A stretch of DNA of 64,000 nt from Bradyrhizobium retamae (GTDB lineage: Bacteria; Pseudomonadota; Alphaproteobacteria; Rhizobiales; Xanthobacteraceae), in contig NZ_LLYA01000192.1 in NCBI RefSeq assembly GCF_001440415.1, forward strand, positions 1 to 64,000. Direction: 5' to 3'. The notes under the pieces were generated by a model, which saw only the letters and a program-made list of their open reading frames with translations, had not been told where the DNA came from and did no database searches. Positions 8,626 to 17,473 of the stretch are shown piece after piece. A program made the position numbers and the translations under genes. Within the stretch, counting starts at the first letter, position 1. Each line of letters opens with the position of its first letter.

Positions 8626-10065
8626 ATGGCCATTGATGGGGTCTACACCGGGTCACGGCGTTACCGGGATCTGGAGGGAACGATTCCCCGTGCTCCCCGG
8701 CGGCACGCCATCGGTGCGGATCGGCCGGGCAAGAAGAATTTGCCCTTGCCCGTTCGTCTTTTCTTGGCCTCCTTGGTCCTTCCTTGGGTTGTGACAGTCG
8801 GTCCTGTCTCGCTGTCCATCTCCCGCGTGATCCTACTCGCGATGGTCCTTCCCTGCCTGGCCAAGTGGATCGGCGGCGGGTCGGGACGGATACGGGCCCC
8901 CGACATTGCCCTGCTGCTGTTCTGCCTCTGGAGCGCACTGAGCCTAATCGTAGTCCATGGCCCGATATTCGCCGTACAGCCCGCCGGCATCCTGTTTGTT
9001 GAAACGATGGGCGCCTATCTTGTAGCCAGATGCTACATCCGGGACGCCGACGACTTCTTCAACATGGCACGCTTGCTGTTCAGGGTCGTGGCGCTTCTCT
9101 TTCCGTTCGCGCTCTTAGAGGTACTGACCGGACGCAATGTTCTCCTGGAACTTTTCGCCGCTATTCTTCCGTCCTATCCGGATAGCAACGATCTGCGTGC
9201 AGGTCTTCGGCGGGCCCAGGTTGTCTTCGAGCATGCGATCCTGTTCGGCATCTGCGCCAGTAGCGCTCTCGCCCTGACCCATCTGGTCCTGGGCCACCGC
9301 ATTCCGCTGTTTCAGCGGTGCCTGAAGACTGGGCTCGTTGGAGCAACGGCTTTGCTGTCATTGTCATCGGCCCCAATCGCGGCCATCGTCGTGCAGGCGA
9401 CGTTGATGATATGGGGCGCGCTCTTTAGGAAGAGCCCGTACTGCTGGAGAATTCTCTGGTGCCTGTTCCTGGCAGCTTATCTCGCCGTCGTGTTCGGCTC
9501 CAATCAGAGCCCGATCCAGTTCTACATTTCACACTTCACCTTCGACCCGCATACGGGCTGGCATCGCCTACTGATTTGGGAGTTCGGCTCTGCTTCGGTC
9601 CTGAATAATCCGCTTTTTGGCATCGGATTTGGCGGCTGGGCGCGATCTAGCTGGATGTCGACAAGTGTCGACATGTTTTGGCTCCTAAATGCTATGAGGT
9701 ACGGCATCCCGGGTGGCCTTCTAATACTATTGTCCTTCTTCACCGCGTTTCTAGGCGTGAGCTTCAGGAAGGGGCTGGATGAGCGGCTGATCGCCTATCG
9801 AACTGCTTATCTGATTGTGATGATGGCGTTCTTCCTAGTGGGCTGGACGGTCCACTTCTGGGGAACGGCTTACCTCTGGTTTATATTTCTTCTTGGCAGC
9901 GGGGTGTGGCTGCTGGATGTGCGGATCGACGATCGTGTCCGATATCGTCCGGACCTTTCAGACGATCTACGTCGCACTGCCCGTGAAAGGGGTGCGTTGC
10001 TCGGCGGGCCATCTTTGCCGGCCTCCAGACGCGGCATGGCTCCAGCGCAACGTCGTCAAAGCTGA
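8626..10065 (+). CDS. O-antigen ligase/Wzy-like polysaccharide polymerase
   Basis: A 479-residue integral membrane protein with about ten to twelve hydrophobic segments, starting near residue 43 (RLFLASLVLPWVVTV). A large extracytoplasmic loop carries HTGWHRLLIWEFG followed by NNPLFGIGFGG, the pattern of the Wzy_C/O-antigen ligase family (R-x-x-x-W and H/G-rich loop). Its likely role is polymerising flipped repeat units in the periplasm or attaching glycan to an acceptor. The Wzx, Wzc and Wza candidates in the window make the Wzy role attractive. The last 10 bp overlap tail-to-tail with the minus-strand glycosyltransferase. The C-terminal 45 residues are polar and may be cytoplasmic. Confidence 0.8.
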   Translation: MAIDGVYTGSRRYRDLEGTIPRAPRRHAIGADRPGKKNLPLPVRLFLASLVLPWVVTVGPVSLSISRVILLAMVLPCLAKWIGGGSGRIRAPDIALLLFCLWSALSLIVVHGPIFAVQPAGILFVETMGAYLVARCYIRDADDFFNMARLLFRVVALLFPFALLEVLTGRNVLLELFAAILPSYPDSNDLRAGLRRAQVVFEHAILFGICASSALALTHLVLGHRIPLFQRCLKTGLVGATALLSLSSAPIAAIVVQATLMIWGALFRKSPYCWRILWCLFLAAYLAVVFGSNQSPIQFYISHFTFDPHTGWHRLLIWEFGSASVLNNPLFGIGFGGWARSSWMSTSVDMFWLLNAMRYGIPGGLLILLSFFTAFLGVSFRKGLDERLIAYRTAYLIVMMAFFLVGWTVHFWGTAYLWFIFLLGSGVWLLDVRIDDRVRYRPDLSDDLRRTARERGALLGGPSLPASRRGMAPAQRRQS

Positions 10066-10946
10066 GGTCCGTTCCGGACTCGCCACGACGCCCAGATCAG
10101 CTTGGCCCGGGTCAAGCCGTCTCTTCCGAGCAATCGCATGGCCAGTGCTTTCACTGCCTTTCTGCTTACCTCCCTGGCGAGGCGTACCGGTTGCGCCACC
10201 AGGCGGTCAAGCATCCGCTCGTGCACATTTGCGTCTTGAACATCATTGATCAAGCCGGGGAACCGATCGATATGAGACGAAGAGCAAACCCGCTTGCCGC
10301 GAATTCTGTTACTGACGTTCCGCCCATGAACAACCTGCAGCCATGCGGGCTCCCCGCCAATCTCAATTACGGGCATGTTCTCTCCGAGTAGATTGTGCCA
10401 GTTGGACCAACAGGTGATCGGAGACTTCCAGGTTTCCCGCACCGAGCAAAAGGCATTGCGAGGGTCCTTGATGATGTAGAGCCTGTTCTCGCTCTTGATA
10501 AGGCCCTCCGCGATATAGAGGGCTGTTCTTTCCCCCTTTCGACCCGCCAACTGAATTCGACGGATGAAATCCGTCGCCAGACCGTCATCATTATCGAGAT
10601 TGGTGGTAATGAGCTCGGCGCGTGGCGCGCCAACAAGGGAGCGAATGTCGGCGCAGAGTTCCGCGCGACTGACGGAGGCTCGAAAGATCGGCTGGTAGAC
10701 GCCGGGAGGGCGCTCTCGTATCCAGCGCATCAGCCATTCAGGGCTTTCGGGGTCAAAGTAAATAATCCAGCGGAACTCTTTGTTGGTTTGCGAACAGACA
10801 GACGGTAGGCAATATCTCTCGAATAGTTCCACGCGTTGTTGTAACCAGCCATCCTTAGCTCGGATTATATTCTCGGCGCTCACGGAAGGCAGGTTAAACC
10901 GTGTTAGAAGAACGTGGTCGATGCCGGATGTCATAGGTGCAGGCAA
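10056..10946 (-). CDS. Putative rhamnosyltransferase-like glycosyltransferase (Rhamno_transf family)
   Basis: A 296-residue protein with the layout of the Rhamno_transf family (PF11316-like). It opens with a short segment DHVLLTRFNLP, then WLQQRVELFERYCLPSVCSQT and FRWIIYFD. The acidic metal/nucleotide-sugar motif TTNLDNDDGL lies in the middle, and the later part reads HGRNVSNRIRGKR. A role in adding rhamnose or a similar sugar to the EPS unit is inferred from the family and from the rmlD end at the right edge of the window. It has its own intergenic region upstream, with an AT-rich patch at 10977-11045, and converges on the Wzy-like gene with a 10-bp overlap. Confidence 0.78.
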   Translation of the reverse strand: MPAPMTSGIDHVLLTRFNLPSVSAENIIRAKDGWLQQRVELFERYCLPSVCSQTNKEFRWIIYFDPESPEWLMRWIRERPPGVYQPIFRASVSRAELCADIRSLVGAPRAELITTNLDNDDGLATDFIRRIQLAGRKGERTALYIAEGLIKSENRLYIIKDPRNAFCSVRETWKSPITCWSNWHNLLGENMPVIEIGGEPAWLQVVHGRNVSNRIRGKRVCSSSHIDRFPGLINDVQDANVHERMLDRLVAQPVRLAREVSRKAVKALAMRLLGRDGLTRAKLIWASWRVRNGPQL

Positions 10947-11427
10947 CGGAACTGCTCCTGTCTTTTGGGCGCAACGGCAAAATAATACATTTAATTATGT
11001 CATTTTACTTAACTTCAAGAGCGGAAACAAACAAATAAAATAAAATGGGCGGACGGTGTTTTTTCGTCGATTTCTACAAATGCCGTTATGATTAAGCGTT
11101 AACCTAATCCGCTCGCCCTATCCTTGGCCATCGACCGCAGTTTCGCGGGTCTTAAGAGCCCGTTACGCGTGCGGGCACGCCAGCCAAGGCGCCGGCCCAC
11201 GGAAATGTCTCGCGTCACGATGTGATCCAGAGCGACCTTAGCTCCTGCGTCAGTGATGAGCCAGAATACATCCGCGTCCTGAGCCTTTCGCGGCTTGCGT
11301 TTCGGCGGTTAGGAGCCGCGCGTAGCGTACAGAAATCTGCTCCCTGACGTATCATGGCCGCGGGCCCGGCGCATGGCACCAGATGGCAGGTGGCATTTGT
11401 CCGATCTTGGAGCAGTGCGTCCGTCTT
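10947..11427. other. Non-coding stretch with an AT-rich island
   Basis: 480 bp. The first 100 bp are strongly AT-rich (words ATTTAATTATG and CATTTTACTTAAC at 10985-11015) and face the start of the minus-strand glycosyltransferase. The remainder (11100-11400) is GC-rich, and I found no supported gene or RNA there. Confidence 0.45.
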
Positions 11428-12327
11428 CTATTTCCGATTCCACGCTGCCGAGATTTTTAGGCCGTCGTCCCGGAGTAGCACTCCGATCATGCGGCCACTG
11501 CGATAGAGCCTGATCGCGGTCAGACAGAGAAATGCCAAGATGCGCTCCCGCGGACCTGAGACACGGGGCGAGAAGAGCAGTGTCCGAAATTCCACAACTG
11601 GAGATCCGGCAACTGCGATCGTCCTGCCCAACCAACGCAGCGCACCAAGGCGTCGGGGCCGGATACGTTCGTAGTCATGAGCGATGTGCCTGTCCCATTT
11701 CCCTGTCAGTTCGGCGAAGGTCTTCCGAGCGGGATGAAACACGATCATTTCCGGTACATACCGTATCGCATAGCCTTTCGCGCAGGCACGCAGCCCCCAA
11801 TCGCGGTCCTCGGCAACCTCGATCCCCGCAAAGGGTCCGATCTCGGCGACGACCGACGGCAACGTTGCAAGATTGCCAGTTCCCGAAAACCCTTCTGCGA
11901 TGTGTTCGCTGTTGCGGTAGGAATAGATGCTTTCATATGGTTCGAGAAATGTAGGCCGCGAGGGATTTTCATAACTGACCTGAACATCGCCACCGATGAT
12001 CCGAGTACGTCGGTCGGCAAAAGCGGCCTCAATCGCAGCGAGCCAACCGGGATCGGCCCGGCAATCGGCATCGATAAATGCCAGGATGTCACCGCGCGCC
12101 TCGCGGATTCCGCGGTTGCGAGCCGGCCCTGGGCCGGGAATGGATTCTGAGACCAGTCGGACATCAGGCCAAGCAGAACAAACCGTGCTGGGCAACCTCG
12201 CCGACCCGTTATCGACGACGATGATCTCGATCTTGCTAGTGATGGCACGCTGGGCGTGCAGGGCTTCCAAACCAACCGTGAGGTAGGCTTCCTGGTTGAG
12301 GTGCGGAATGATGACTGAGATCAGCAT
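11428..12327 (-). CDS. Glycosyltransferase family 2
   Basis: A 299-residue GT-A-fold enzyme. It has the N-terminal nucleotide-binding strand LISVIIPHLNQEAYL, the acidic motif IEIIVVDNGS, the DXD-like FIDADCRADPGW, and the acceptor-side ED motif AEDRDWGLRACAKGY. Metal-dependent transfer of a sugar from a nucleotide donor to the lipid-linked acceptor on the cytoplasmic face is the family role; the sugar is unknown. It lies just 11 bp downstream of the asnB-like gene in the same orientation, so the two are probably co-transcribed. Confidence 0.85.
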   Translation of the reverse strand: MLISVIIPHLNQEAYLTVGLEALHAQRAITSKIEIIVVDNGSARLPSTVCSAWPDVRLVSESIPGPGPARNRGIREARGDILAFIDADCRADPGWLAAIEAAFADRRTRIIGGDVQVSYENPSRPTFLEPYESIYSYRNSEHIAEGFSGTGNLATLPSVVAEIGPFAGIEVAEDRDWGLRACAKGYAIRYVPEMIVFHPARKTFAELTGKWDRHIAHDYERIRPRRLGALRWLGRTIAVAGSPVVEFRTLLFSPRVSGPRERILAFLCLTAIRLYRSGRMIGVLLRDDGLKISAAWNRK

Positions 12328-12338
12328 TGCCGGTCCGA

Positions 12339-14207
12339 TCAGAAGAACTCGCGCAGGAACGTCTCCAGCGCGAACAGAGCCCAGAGCGTCTTGTCGTGAT
12401 TCTGCTGTCCTTTTGCATGCTCGTCCAGATAGAGCCCGACCGTTGCGCGATCGAGGTGGGGACCGCTAATGCTATCCGACCCGAGCAGGAGTTCCCGCGC
12501 CGGATCGCGCAACGGGCCGCGAAACCATTCCGTCACCGGCATTCTGAAACCGTTCTTCCGCCGGGTTAAAACCGATTTCGACAGGCGCGAGCCTAAAGCC
12601 TCGCGTACAATCCGTTTAGTAACACCCCACTTGATGCGTTGGCTGTCCGGCAAGGTGCTGGCGAACTCCGCGAGCCGAACGTCCATGAACGGTGCGCGCG
12701 CCTCGATCGAGGCAGCCATTGTCATCATGTCCATCCGCTCGAGCAGGTTGTCAGGCAGCCAGGACGTCTGATCGAAATGCAGTACACGGCGCAAGGGTGT
12801 ACTTCCCACCGCCGCACTGAAGGGGCGCGCATCGGGCTGCCGGCAGACCGCGGGGCCGGTCCACAGTGTCTTGCGTTCTGCCGTGGTAAGCGCGCCGAAC
12901 CAGGAGATCATTCGCTCATCGAACCGGCGCGTGCTCATTGCTCTTGCGGCAATTCTCAATCTCCGGCCCACCGCAGGAGCCGGAGATGTCGCCGCGAGTA
13001 GAGCATGCCCCGCGACCGACAGCAGTCCCGGTCCGGCAAGGCGGCCAAGATGCCTCTCCACCAGGTGCTTCGGATAGCCACCGAACATCTCGTCAGATCC
13101 CTCACCCGACAGTATGACCTTCACGTGTTTCGCAGCCTCCACCGACATCATGTAGATCGGCAGATCGGCGGTCTCCGCGATTGGCGCGGCACGATGACGG
13201 CTGAGCATTGGTAGCAGCGCGGTCAGGTCGTCCGGCACGAGTTCTAGCGATGTATGGGTCGTGCCGATCTGACGCGCGGTTTCGGCGGCGGAGCTCAATT
13301 CCGAAGCTGGATCATCCCGGAAACCGACCGAAAAGGTTCTTATTTCAGGGGCGCCGAGATGGGCCAGCGTCGCCACGATCGCCGTGGAGTCGAGCCCGCC
13401 CGACAGGAAGGCCCCGAGCGGCACATCGGCTCTCAGGCGCAGCTTCACCGCCTCATCGAAGACGGCAAGGAACTCGGCGACAGGGTCGGCGGGTGGCGTA
13501 CGGTGTTGCGCTGTTTCTTCCGGAGCGGTCCAGTAGCGCCGCGTCGTCATCTCTCCGTTCCGCCATATCAGACAGCTTCCCGGTGGCAGCTTGCGGATAT
13601 TACGAAAAAAAGTGAAGGGGCCGGGCGCGTAACGCCAGCAGAGGTATTGGTAAAGCGTGTCGATGTCGAGTTCGGCACGCACTTCCGGATGAGTAAGCAA
13701 GGCAGCTATTTCGGAGCCGAACACCAGCACTGGCCCGGAAACCGTCTGCCGCTCGGCGAGGAACAGCGGCTTCTTGCCGAACTGATCCCGCGCTAGCACA
13801 ACGGTCCGCGTAAGGTCGTCATGCAGCGCAAATGCGAACATGCCCCTGAACCGGGGCAGGCACTCGGCCCCCCAGGTGCGCCAGGCTTCGAGGATAACCT
13901 CGGTATCCGAGCAGGTCGTGAATCGCGCGCCGCGCGCCAGGAGCTCGTTACGGATCTCGATGTAGTTGTATATTTCGCCGTTGAACACGACGGTGAACCG
14001 TCCGTCGTGGCTGGTCATCGGCTGGCTGCCGCCCGCGAGGTCGATGATCGAAAGGCGCCGGTGCCCTAGTGCGGCCACGGCGCCTCCGGAAAGGGGCAAA
14101 ATGGTCTGTCCTTCGCCATCCGGTCCGCGATGCCTAAGAGCGTCCGTCATGTTTTGAAGGCGTCCGGCATCCGCCGGGGGTCCTATCCATCCCGCAATGC
14201 CACACAA
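12339..14207 (-). CDS. asnB: Asparagine synthase (glutamine-hydrolysing)-like amidotransferase
   Basis: A 622-residue two-domain protein of standard AsnB length. It begins MCGIAGWIG, with Cys2 as the glutaminase nucleophile after Met removal, followed by RHRGPDGEG and VFNGEIYNY. The synthetase domain shows the PP-loop FLSGGLDSTAIV and the SGEGSDEMFGGYPKH signature, with the C-terminal NGFRMPVTEW block. AsnB homologues in EPS and exosortase-type loci are thought to amidate sugar acids or intermediates rather than make free asparagine, and the position between glycosyltransferase genes favours that here. It is divergent from the GT2 gene at 14377, sharing a roughly 170-bp promoter region. Confidence 0.9.
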   Translation of the reverse strand: MCGIAGWIGPPADAGRLQNMTDALRHRGPDGEGQTILPLSGGAVAALGHRRLSIIDLAGGSQPMTSHDGRFTVVFNGEIYNYIEIRNELLARGARFTTCSDTEVILEAWRTWGAECLPRFRGMFAFALHDDLTRTVVLARDQFGKKPLFLAERQTVSGPVLVFGSEIAALLTHPEVRAELDIDTLYQYLCWRYAPGPFTFFRNIRKLPPGSCLIWRNGEMTTRRYWTAPEETAQHRTPPADPVAEFLAVFDEAVKLRLRADVPLGAFLSGGLDSTAIVATLAHLGAPEIRTFSVGFRDDPASELSSAAETARQIGTTHTSLELVPDDLTALLPMLSRHRAAPIAETADLPIYMMSVEAAKHVKVILSGEGSDEMFGGYPKHLVERHLGRLAGPGLLSVAGHALLAATSPAPAVGRRLRIAARAMSTRRFDERMISWFGALTTAERKTLWTGPAVCRQPDARPFSAAVGSTPLRRVLHFDQTSWLPDNLLERMDMMTMAASIEARAPFMDVRLAEFASTLPDSQRIKWGVTKRIVREALGSRLSKSVLTRRKNGFRMPVTEWFRGPLRDPARELLLGSDSISGPHLDRATVGLYLDEHAKGQQNHDKTLWALFALETFLREFF

Positions 14208-14376
14208 GGTCTATGTCCTTCCGTCAGAAAATATCTGTAGTGAATAGAGCTTCATCACAATTGGTCCGGTCGTGTAAAAGAACCTCGCTGCAAGATTGCA
14301 CGGAGATGGCTTCCATAATACAGAATTTCGAGGTTTTTGGCGTTGGTTGCAACGGGCCAAGCAGGGATCACGACGT

Positions 14377-15357
14377 GTGACGAAAATAACTGGCGAATTC
14401 GGGCAGTCTGCGCCCCTCGTTTCCATTATCGTCGTCAGCTACAACACGCGCGAGATGACGCTCGAATGCCTGCGGTCGGTCTTTGCGCAGACACGCCAGC
14501 CCTTCGAACTGATTGTGGTGGACAACGCTTCGTCCGACGGATCCGCCGCTGCGATCGCGGCAGAGTTTCCGGATGTCCGCCTGATGGCGGAAATCGAGAA
14601 CCACGGCTTCGCCAAGGCCAACAACATAGCTGCGTCCCTTGCCCGCGGGGAGTATCTTCTGTTGCTCAACCCCGATACCGTCGTGCTTGAGGGAGCTATC
14701 GACCGGCTTCTTGATTTCGCGCGTCGCGTGCCCGAAGCTGGAATTTGGGGCGGCCGGACGCTTCACGCTGACCGCAGCCTCAACCCGACCAACTGCTGGC
14801 GGCGCATGACGCTCTGGAGCGTGGCGAGCCAGGTCGTGGGGCTATCGAGCCTGTTCCGCCGCAGCACGCTCTTCAATCCCGAAGGTTACGGCGGTTGGCC
14901 GCGCGACAGCGAGCGCGGGGTCGATATCGTCACCGGGTGTTTCCTACTGATCCGACGAGAATTCTGGAAGGAACTCGGAGGTTTTGACCCGAGCTACGTG
15001 ATGTATGGCGAAGAAGCCGATCTCTGCCTGCGCGCCCAGGCGAAGGGAGCGCGGCCGATGATCACGCCCGAAGCTCAAATCGTCCATTATGCCGGTGCTT
15101 CCGAAACAGTGCGGTCCGACAAAATGGTGCGGCTACTGCGCGCCAAGGTGCTGCTGATCCGGCGGCATTTTCCTCGTTGGCAGCGGCCGGCCGGCCTGAT
15201 GCTCTTCCGGCTTTGGCCGCTCAGCCGATACTGGGCAACGCGCGCGCTAGGGCGGCGTATGGCTGCCCAAACTTGGGGCGAGATCTGGCGACGACGGCCC
15301 GAATGGTGGCATGGCTGGCCGGAAACTGGGAACGGCCCGTCTTCCAGTCCCCGCTGA
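14377..15357 (+). CDS. Glycosyltransferase family 2 (WbbL/rhamnosyltransferase type)
   Basis: The frame is open from 14296, but I prefer the GTG at 14377, preceded by AGGGA at a spacing of 9 and placed just before the GT-A domain; this gives 326 residues. Motifs are LVSIIVVSYNTREM, LIVVDNASSDGS, LLLLNPDTVV and the acceptor motif MYGEEADLCLRAQAKG. This set is typical of WbbL-like rhamnosyl or N-acetylhexosaminyl transferases. The C-terminal 60 residues are basic and aromatic, possibly a membrane-associating helix. It is divergently transcribed from the asnB-like gene. Confidence 0.83.
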   Translation: MTKITGEFGQSAPLVSIIVVSYNTREMTLECLRSVFAQTRQPFELIVVDNASSDGSAAAIAAEFPDVRLMAEIENHGFAKANNIAASLARGEYLLLLNPDTVVLEGAIDRLLDFARRVPEAGIWGGRTLHADRSLNPTNCWRRMTLWSVASQVVGLSSLFRRSTLFNPEGYGGWPRDSERGVDIVTGCFLLIRREFWKELGGFDPSYVMYGEEADLCLRAQAKGARPMITPEAQIVHYAGASETVRSDKMVRLLRAKVLLIRRHFPRWQRPAGLMLFRLWPLSRYWATRALGRRMAAQTWGEIWRRRPEWWHGWPETGNGPSSSPR

Positions 15358-16255
15358 TCGGAATGTCAATCGCGCTTCCGCTGTCGAGCTGATCTACATC
15401 CAATTTTTTGCTTCTTTTACCAGCAGCTAGGTGACAGCGGTCGTCTCGTCGGGGCGGGACTGCGCAGACGGAACGAACGCGAGGTGCCCGCACGGCTGCC
15501 ATCCCAATGGGCCAGGCTCACGCCTTAGGCGCGATCCCGAAATTTTTCCGAACGGCCATAAGCAATTTGGTAATCCCGAAAAACTTTCGCGCCCTGGATC
15601 TGGGTGATCGGATCACCTTCGTTCGCCGTAAGTTCAAGCGCTGACGTCCGCCAGGTCAAAGGTGTTTCCAGCGCGTGGGATTCGGCAGTTGATCACTGTA
15701 AGAACTCGTGCGTGCGCTGGGACCTTCAAACTCGCTCGTCGTTTTCCCAAGTTGCGCGCGAACACGAGTGAGACCAACAACCCGGCACTGATCGGATTGT
15801 TCGAGGACCGCCGCCTGTGGCCGGGGCCGGCGATTTATTGCTACGTCACCATCGTTGCCCGGCGCAGAGCCGTAGTTCGCTCGCACTTCAGAACTTCCGC
15901 CCGGCAACGGGACGATACGTCCCGGCATCCCCTGTCCGCCCCTCACTCTTAGCCAACGTGCCCGGCCGGCGGGTTTGGGCGCATACGTCCCGCAACTCCG
16001 GACGGAGTGGAAGCATCTCTTGCATACGATGCGGACTTACGACCGTCTATCCAGACTGAGCTCAGACAGAATTAACCGAGCGCAACTTTAAATCAGCGCA
16101 AAATATTTAATTGACTCCGGCCTATCATTTAATATATAAATCATGTTGAAATTTAAATAATCCGTTACATGAGAAAGCTCCCTCACCAGAGGTACGAAAC
16201 TGGCCACACCTTATTGTCGCAACGCTCATTTTCAGATTTCCAAACAGGTGCGCCG
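15358..16255. other. Non-coding stretch with AT-rich promoter island
   Basis: About 900 bp with no convincing gene. The GC-rich part (15358-16070) shows no recognisable motif or RNA. From about 16075 to 16165 the sequence is markedly AT-rich (ATTTAATATATAAA, AAATTTAAATAATCC) and abuts the pssD-like gene. It probably contains that operon's promoter and may be a site for H-NS-like silencing. Confidence 0.45.
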
Positions 16256-16762
16256 ATGCTTCAGACCAAGATGCGTCAGGACGACGAAGCGTTGTCGTCG
16301 CAATCGCGGGCCAGTCGTCCAAAACTATTGGCGGTCGCCTCGGGCGGAGGGCACTGGATTCAACTTATGCGCATCGCGCAGGCATTTGCCGATTGCTCGG
16401 TCACGTTCGTCACGGTGCATAATTCTTATCGCGATCAGGTTGCAGGCCATAACTTCTACGTCGTCAACGATGCGAACCGCTGGAGCAAAATTGCGCTATT
16501 GAAAGCGGCGGTGAAGCTTGCCTGGATCGTCTGGAGCGAGAAGCCGGATATCGTGATCTCCACCGGTGCGGCTCCAGGATATCTCGCACTTCGGTTGGGG
16601 CGAATGATTGGCGCGCGAACCATCTGGCTCGACAGCATCGCCAACGTCGAGCAGCTCTCAATGTCTGGATCGAGAATCGGTCGTTTCGCCGACCTCTGGT
16701 TAACTCAGTGGCCCCACCTGACGCGGCCAGGAGGCCCCTATTATGCGGGATCTGTCCTATGA
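16256..16762 (+). CDS. pssD: PssD/Alg14-like glycosyltransferase membrane-anchor subunit
   Basis: The start at 16256 is chosen because AGGTGCGCCG precedes the ATG and homologues have short N-termini; an in-frame ATG also exists at 16169. The 168-residue product has the Alg14-type nucleotide-sugar signature AVASGGGHWIQLMRI, then PDIVISTGAAPGYLALRLGR and ARTIWLDSIANVEQLS. In rhizobial EPS (PssD/PssE) and eukaryotic Alg14/Alg13, two proteins together form one glycosyltransferase: this one recruits the partner to the membrane and contributes to acceptor binding. It overlaps the next gene by 4 bp (ATGA), which supports a coupled two-subunit enzyme. Confidence 0.88.
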   Translation: MLQTKMRQDDEALSSQSRASRPKLLAVASGGGHWIQLMRIAQAFADCSVTFVTVHNSYRDQVAGHNFYVVNDANRWSKIALLKAAVKLAWIVWSEKPDIVISTGAAPGYLALRLGRMIGARTIWLDSIANVEQLSMSGSRIGRFADLWLTQWPHLTRPGGPYYAGSVL

Positions 16763-17397
16763 TCTTTGTGACAGTGGGTACTCAGGGACATTTCGACCGC
16801 TTGGTCCGGACCGTCGACGAATGGGCCGGGAAACACGGACGAACCGACGTGTTCGCCCAGACGGGACCGTCCGATGCAAGCTACAGGCATATTCGGTCTG
16901 AGCAGTTTGTCGATCCGGCGAAATTCCGGGAGCACGTTGAGTCAGCCAGCTTGGTTGTAGCCCACGCAGGCATGGGCTCGATCATTACTGCGCTCGAGTT
17001 GGGAAAGCGAATTATTGTCATGCCCCGCCGAGCGAGCATGGGAGAACAGCGAAACGATCATCAGATGGCCACCGCAAGACGGTTCGCCCAACAGGGACGT
17101 ATCGAAGTTGCGTTCGACGAACGTGAGTTGCTGGACAAGCTGGATCATCTGGATGTTATCGACGAAGCCGAGCCGCTAAGGCCGCAGGCGTCACAAGATC
17201 TCATTGCATCCATCCGCACGTTCATCAGAACGGGACACGTTGATGTCGAAGCGCATCGGCTTAGGTACGATCAGATGGCGTTACAGAACTGCCGATCATC
17301 TGTTCCTTCTGCGCGACGCGAGGACACAGGGCTCGACTTCGTCCACAGCTCGCCGGTCGTGCCGATCCTGAGCGAAGTCGGAAGCGAACCAAAATGA
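16759..17397 (+). CDS. pssE: PssE/Alg13-like glycosyltransferase catalytic subunit
   Basis: The ATG at 16759 overlaps the pssD stop, and the protein starts MIFVTVGTQGHFDRLVR, the canonical Alg13/PssE N-terminus. The GT28 C-terminal-type donor-binding region includes VVAHAGMGSIITALELGKRIIVMPR and ERNDHQ-type residues (EQRNDHQMATA). The family has about 160 residues. This one has 212, with about 50 extra polar C-terminal residues of unknown role. With PssD it should transfer a hexuronic acid, hexose or HexNAc onto the lipid-linked chain. Confidence 0.88.
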   Translation: MIFVTVGTQGHFDRLVRTVDEWAGKHGRTDVFAQTGPSDASYRHIRSEQFVDPAKFREHVESASLVVAHAGMGSIITALELGKRIIVMPRRASMGEQRNDHQMATARRFAQQGRIEVAFDERELLDKLDHLDVIDEAEPLRPQASQDLIASIRTFIRTGHVDVEAHRLRYDQMALQNCRSSVPSARREDTGLDFVHSSPVVPILSEVGSEPK

Positions 17398-17473
17398 TTG
17401 CAGAAGATCTTTCTGCCAAGAATTGCCGCTATACGCTGAAAGTTCCACTAATTAAAGAATATAGGTGCTTGAA

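Noticed and set aside
12339..14207. Lasso-peptide cyclase interpretation of the AsnB-like gene together with the PqqD-like gene
   Set aside because: The two are 47 kb apart. The AsnB homologue has standard length with an intact glutaminase Cys and sits among glycosyltransferases. No transglutaminase-like leader protease was found.
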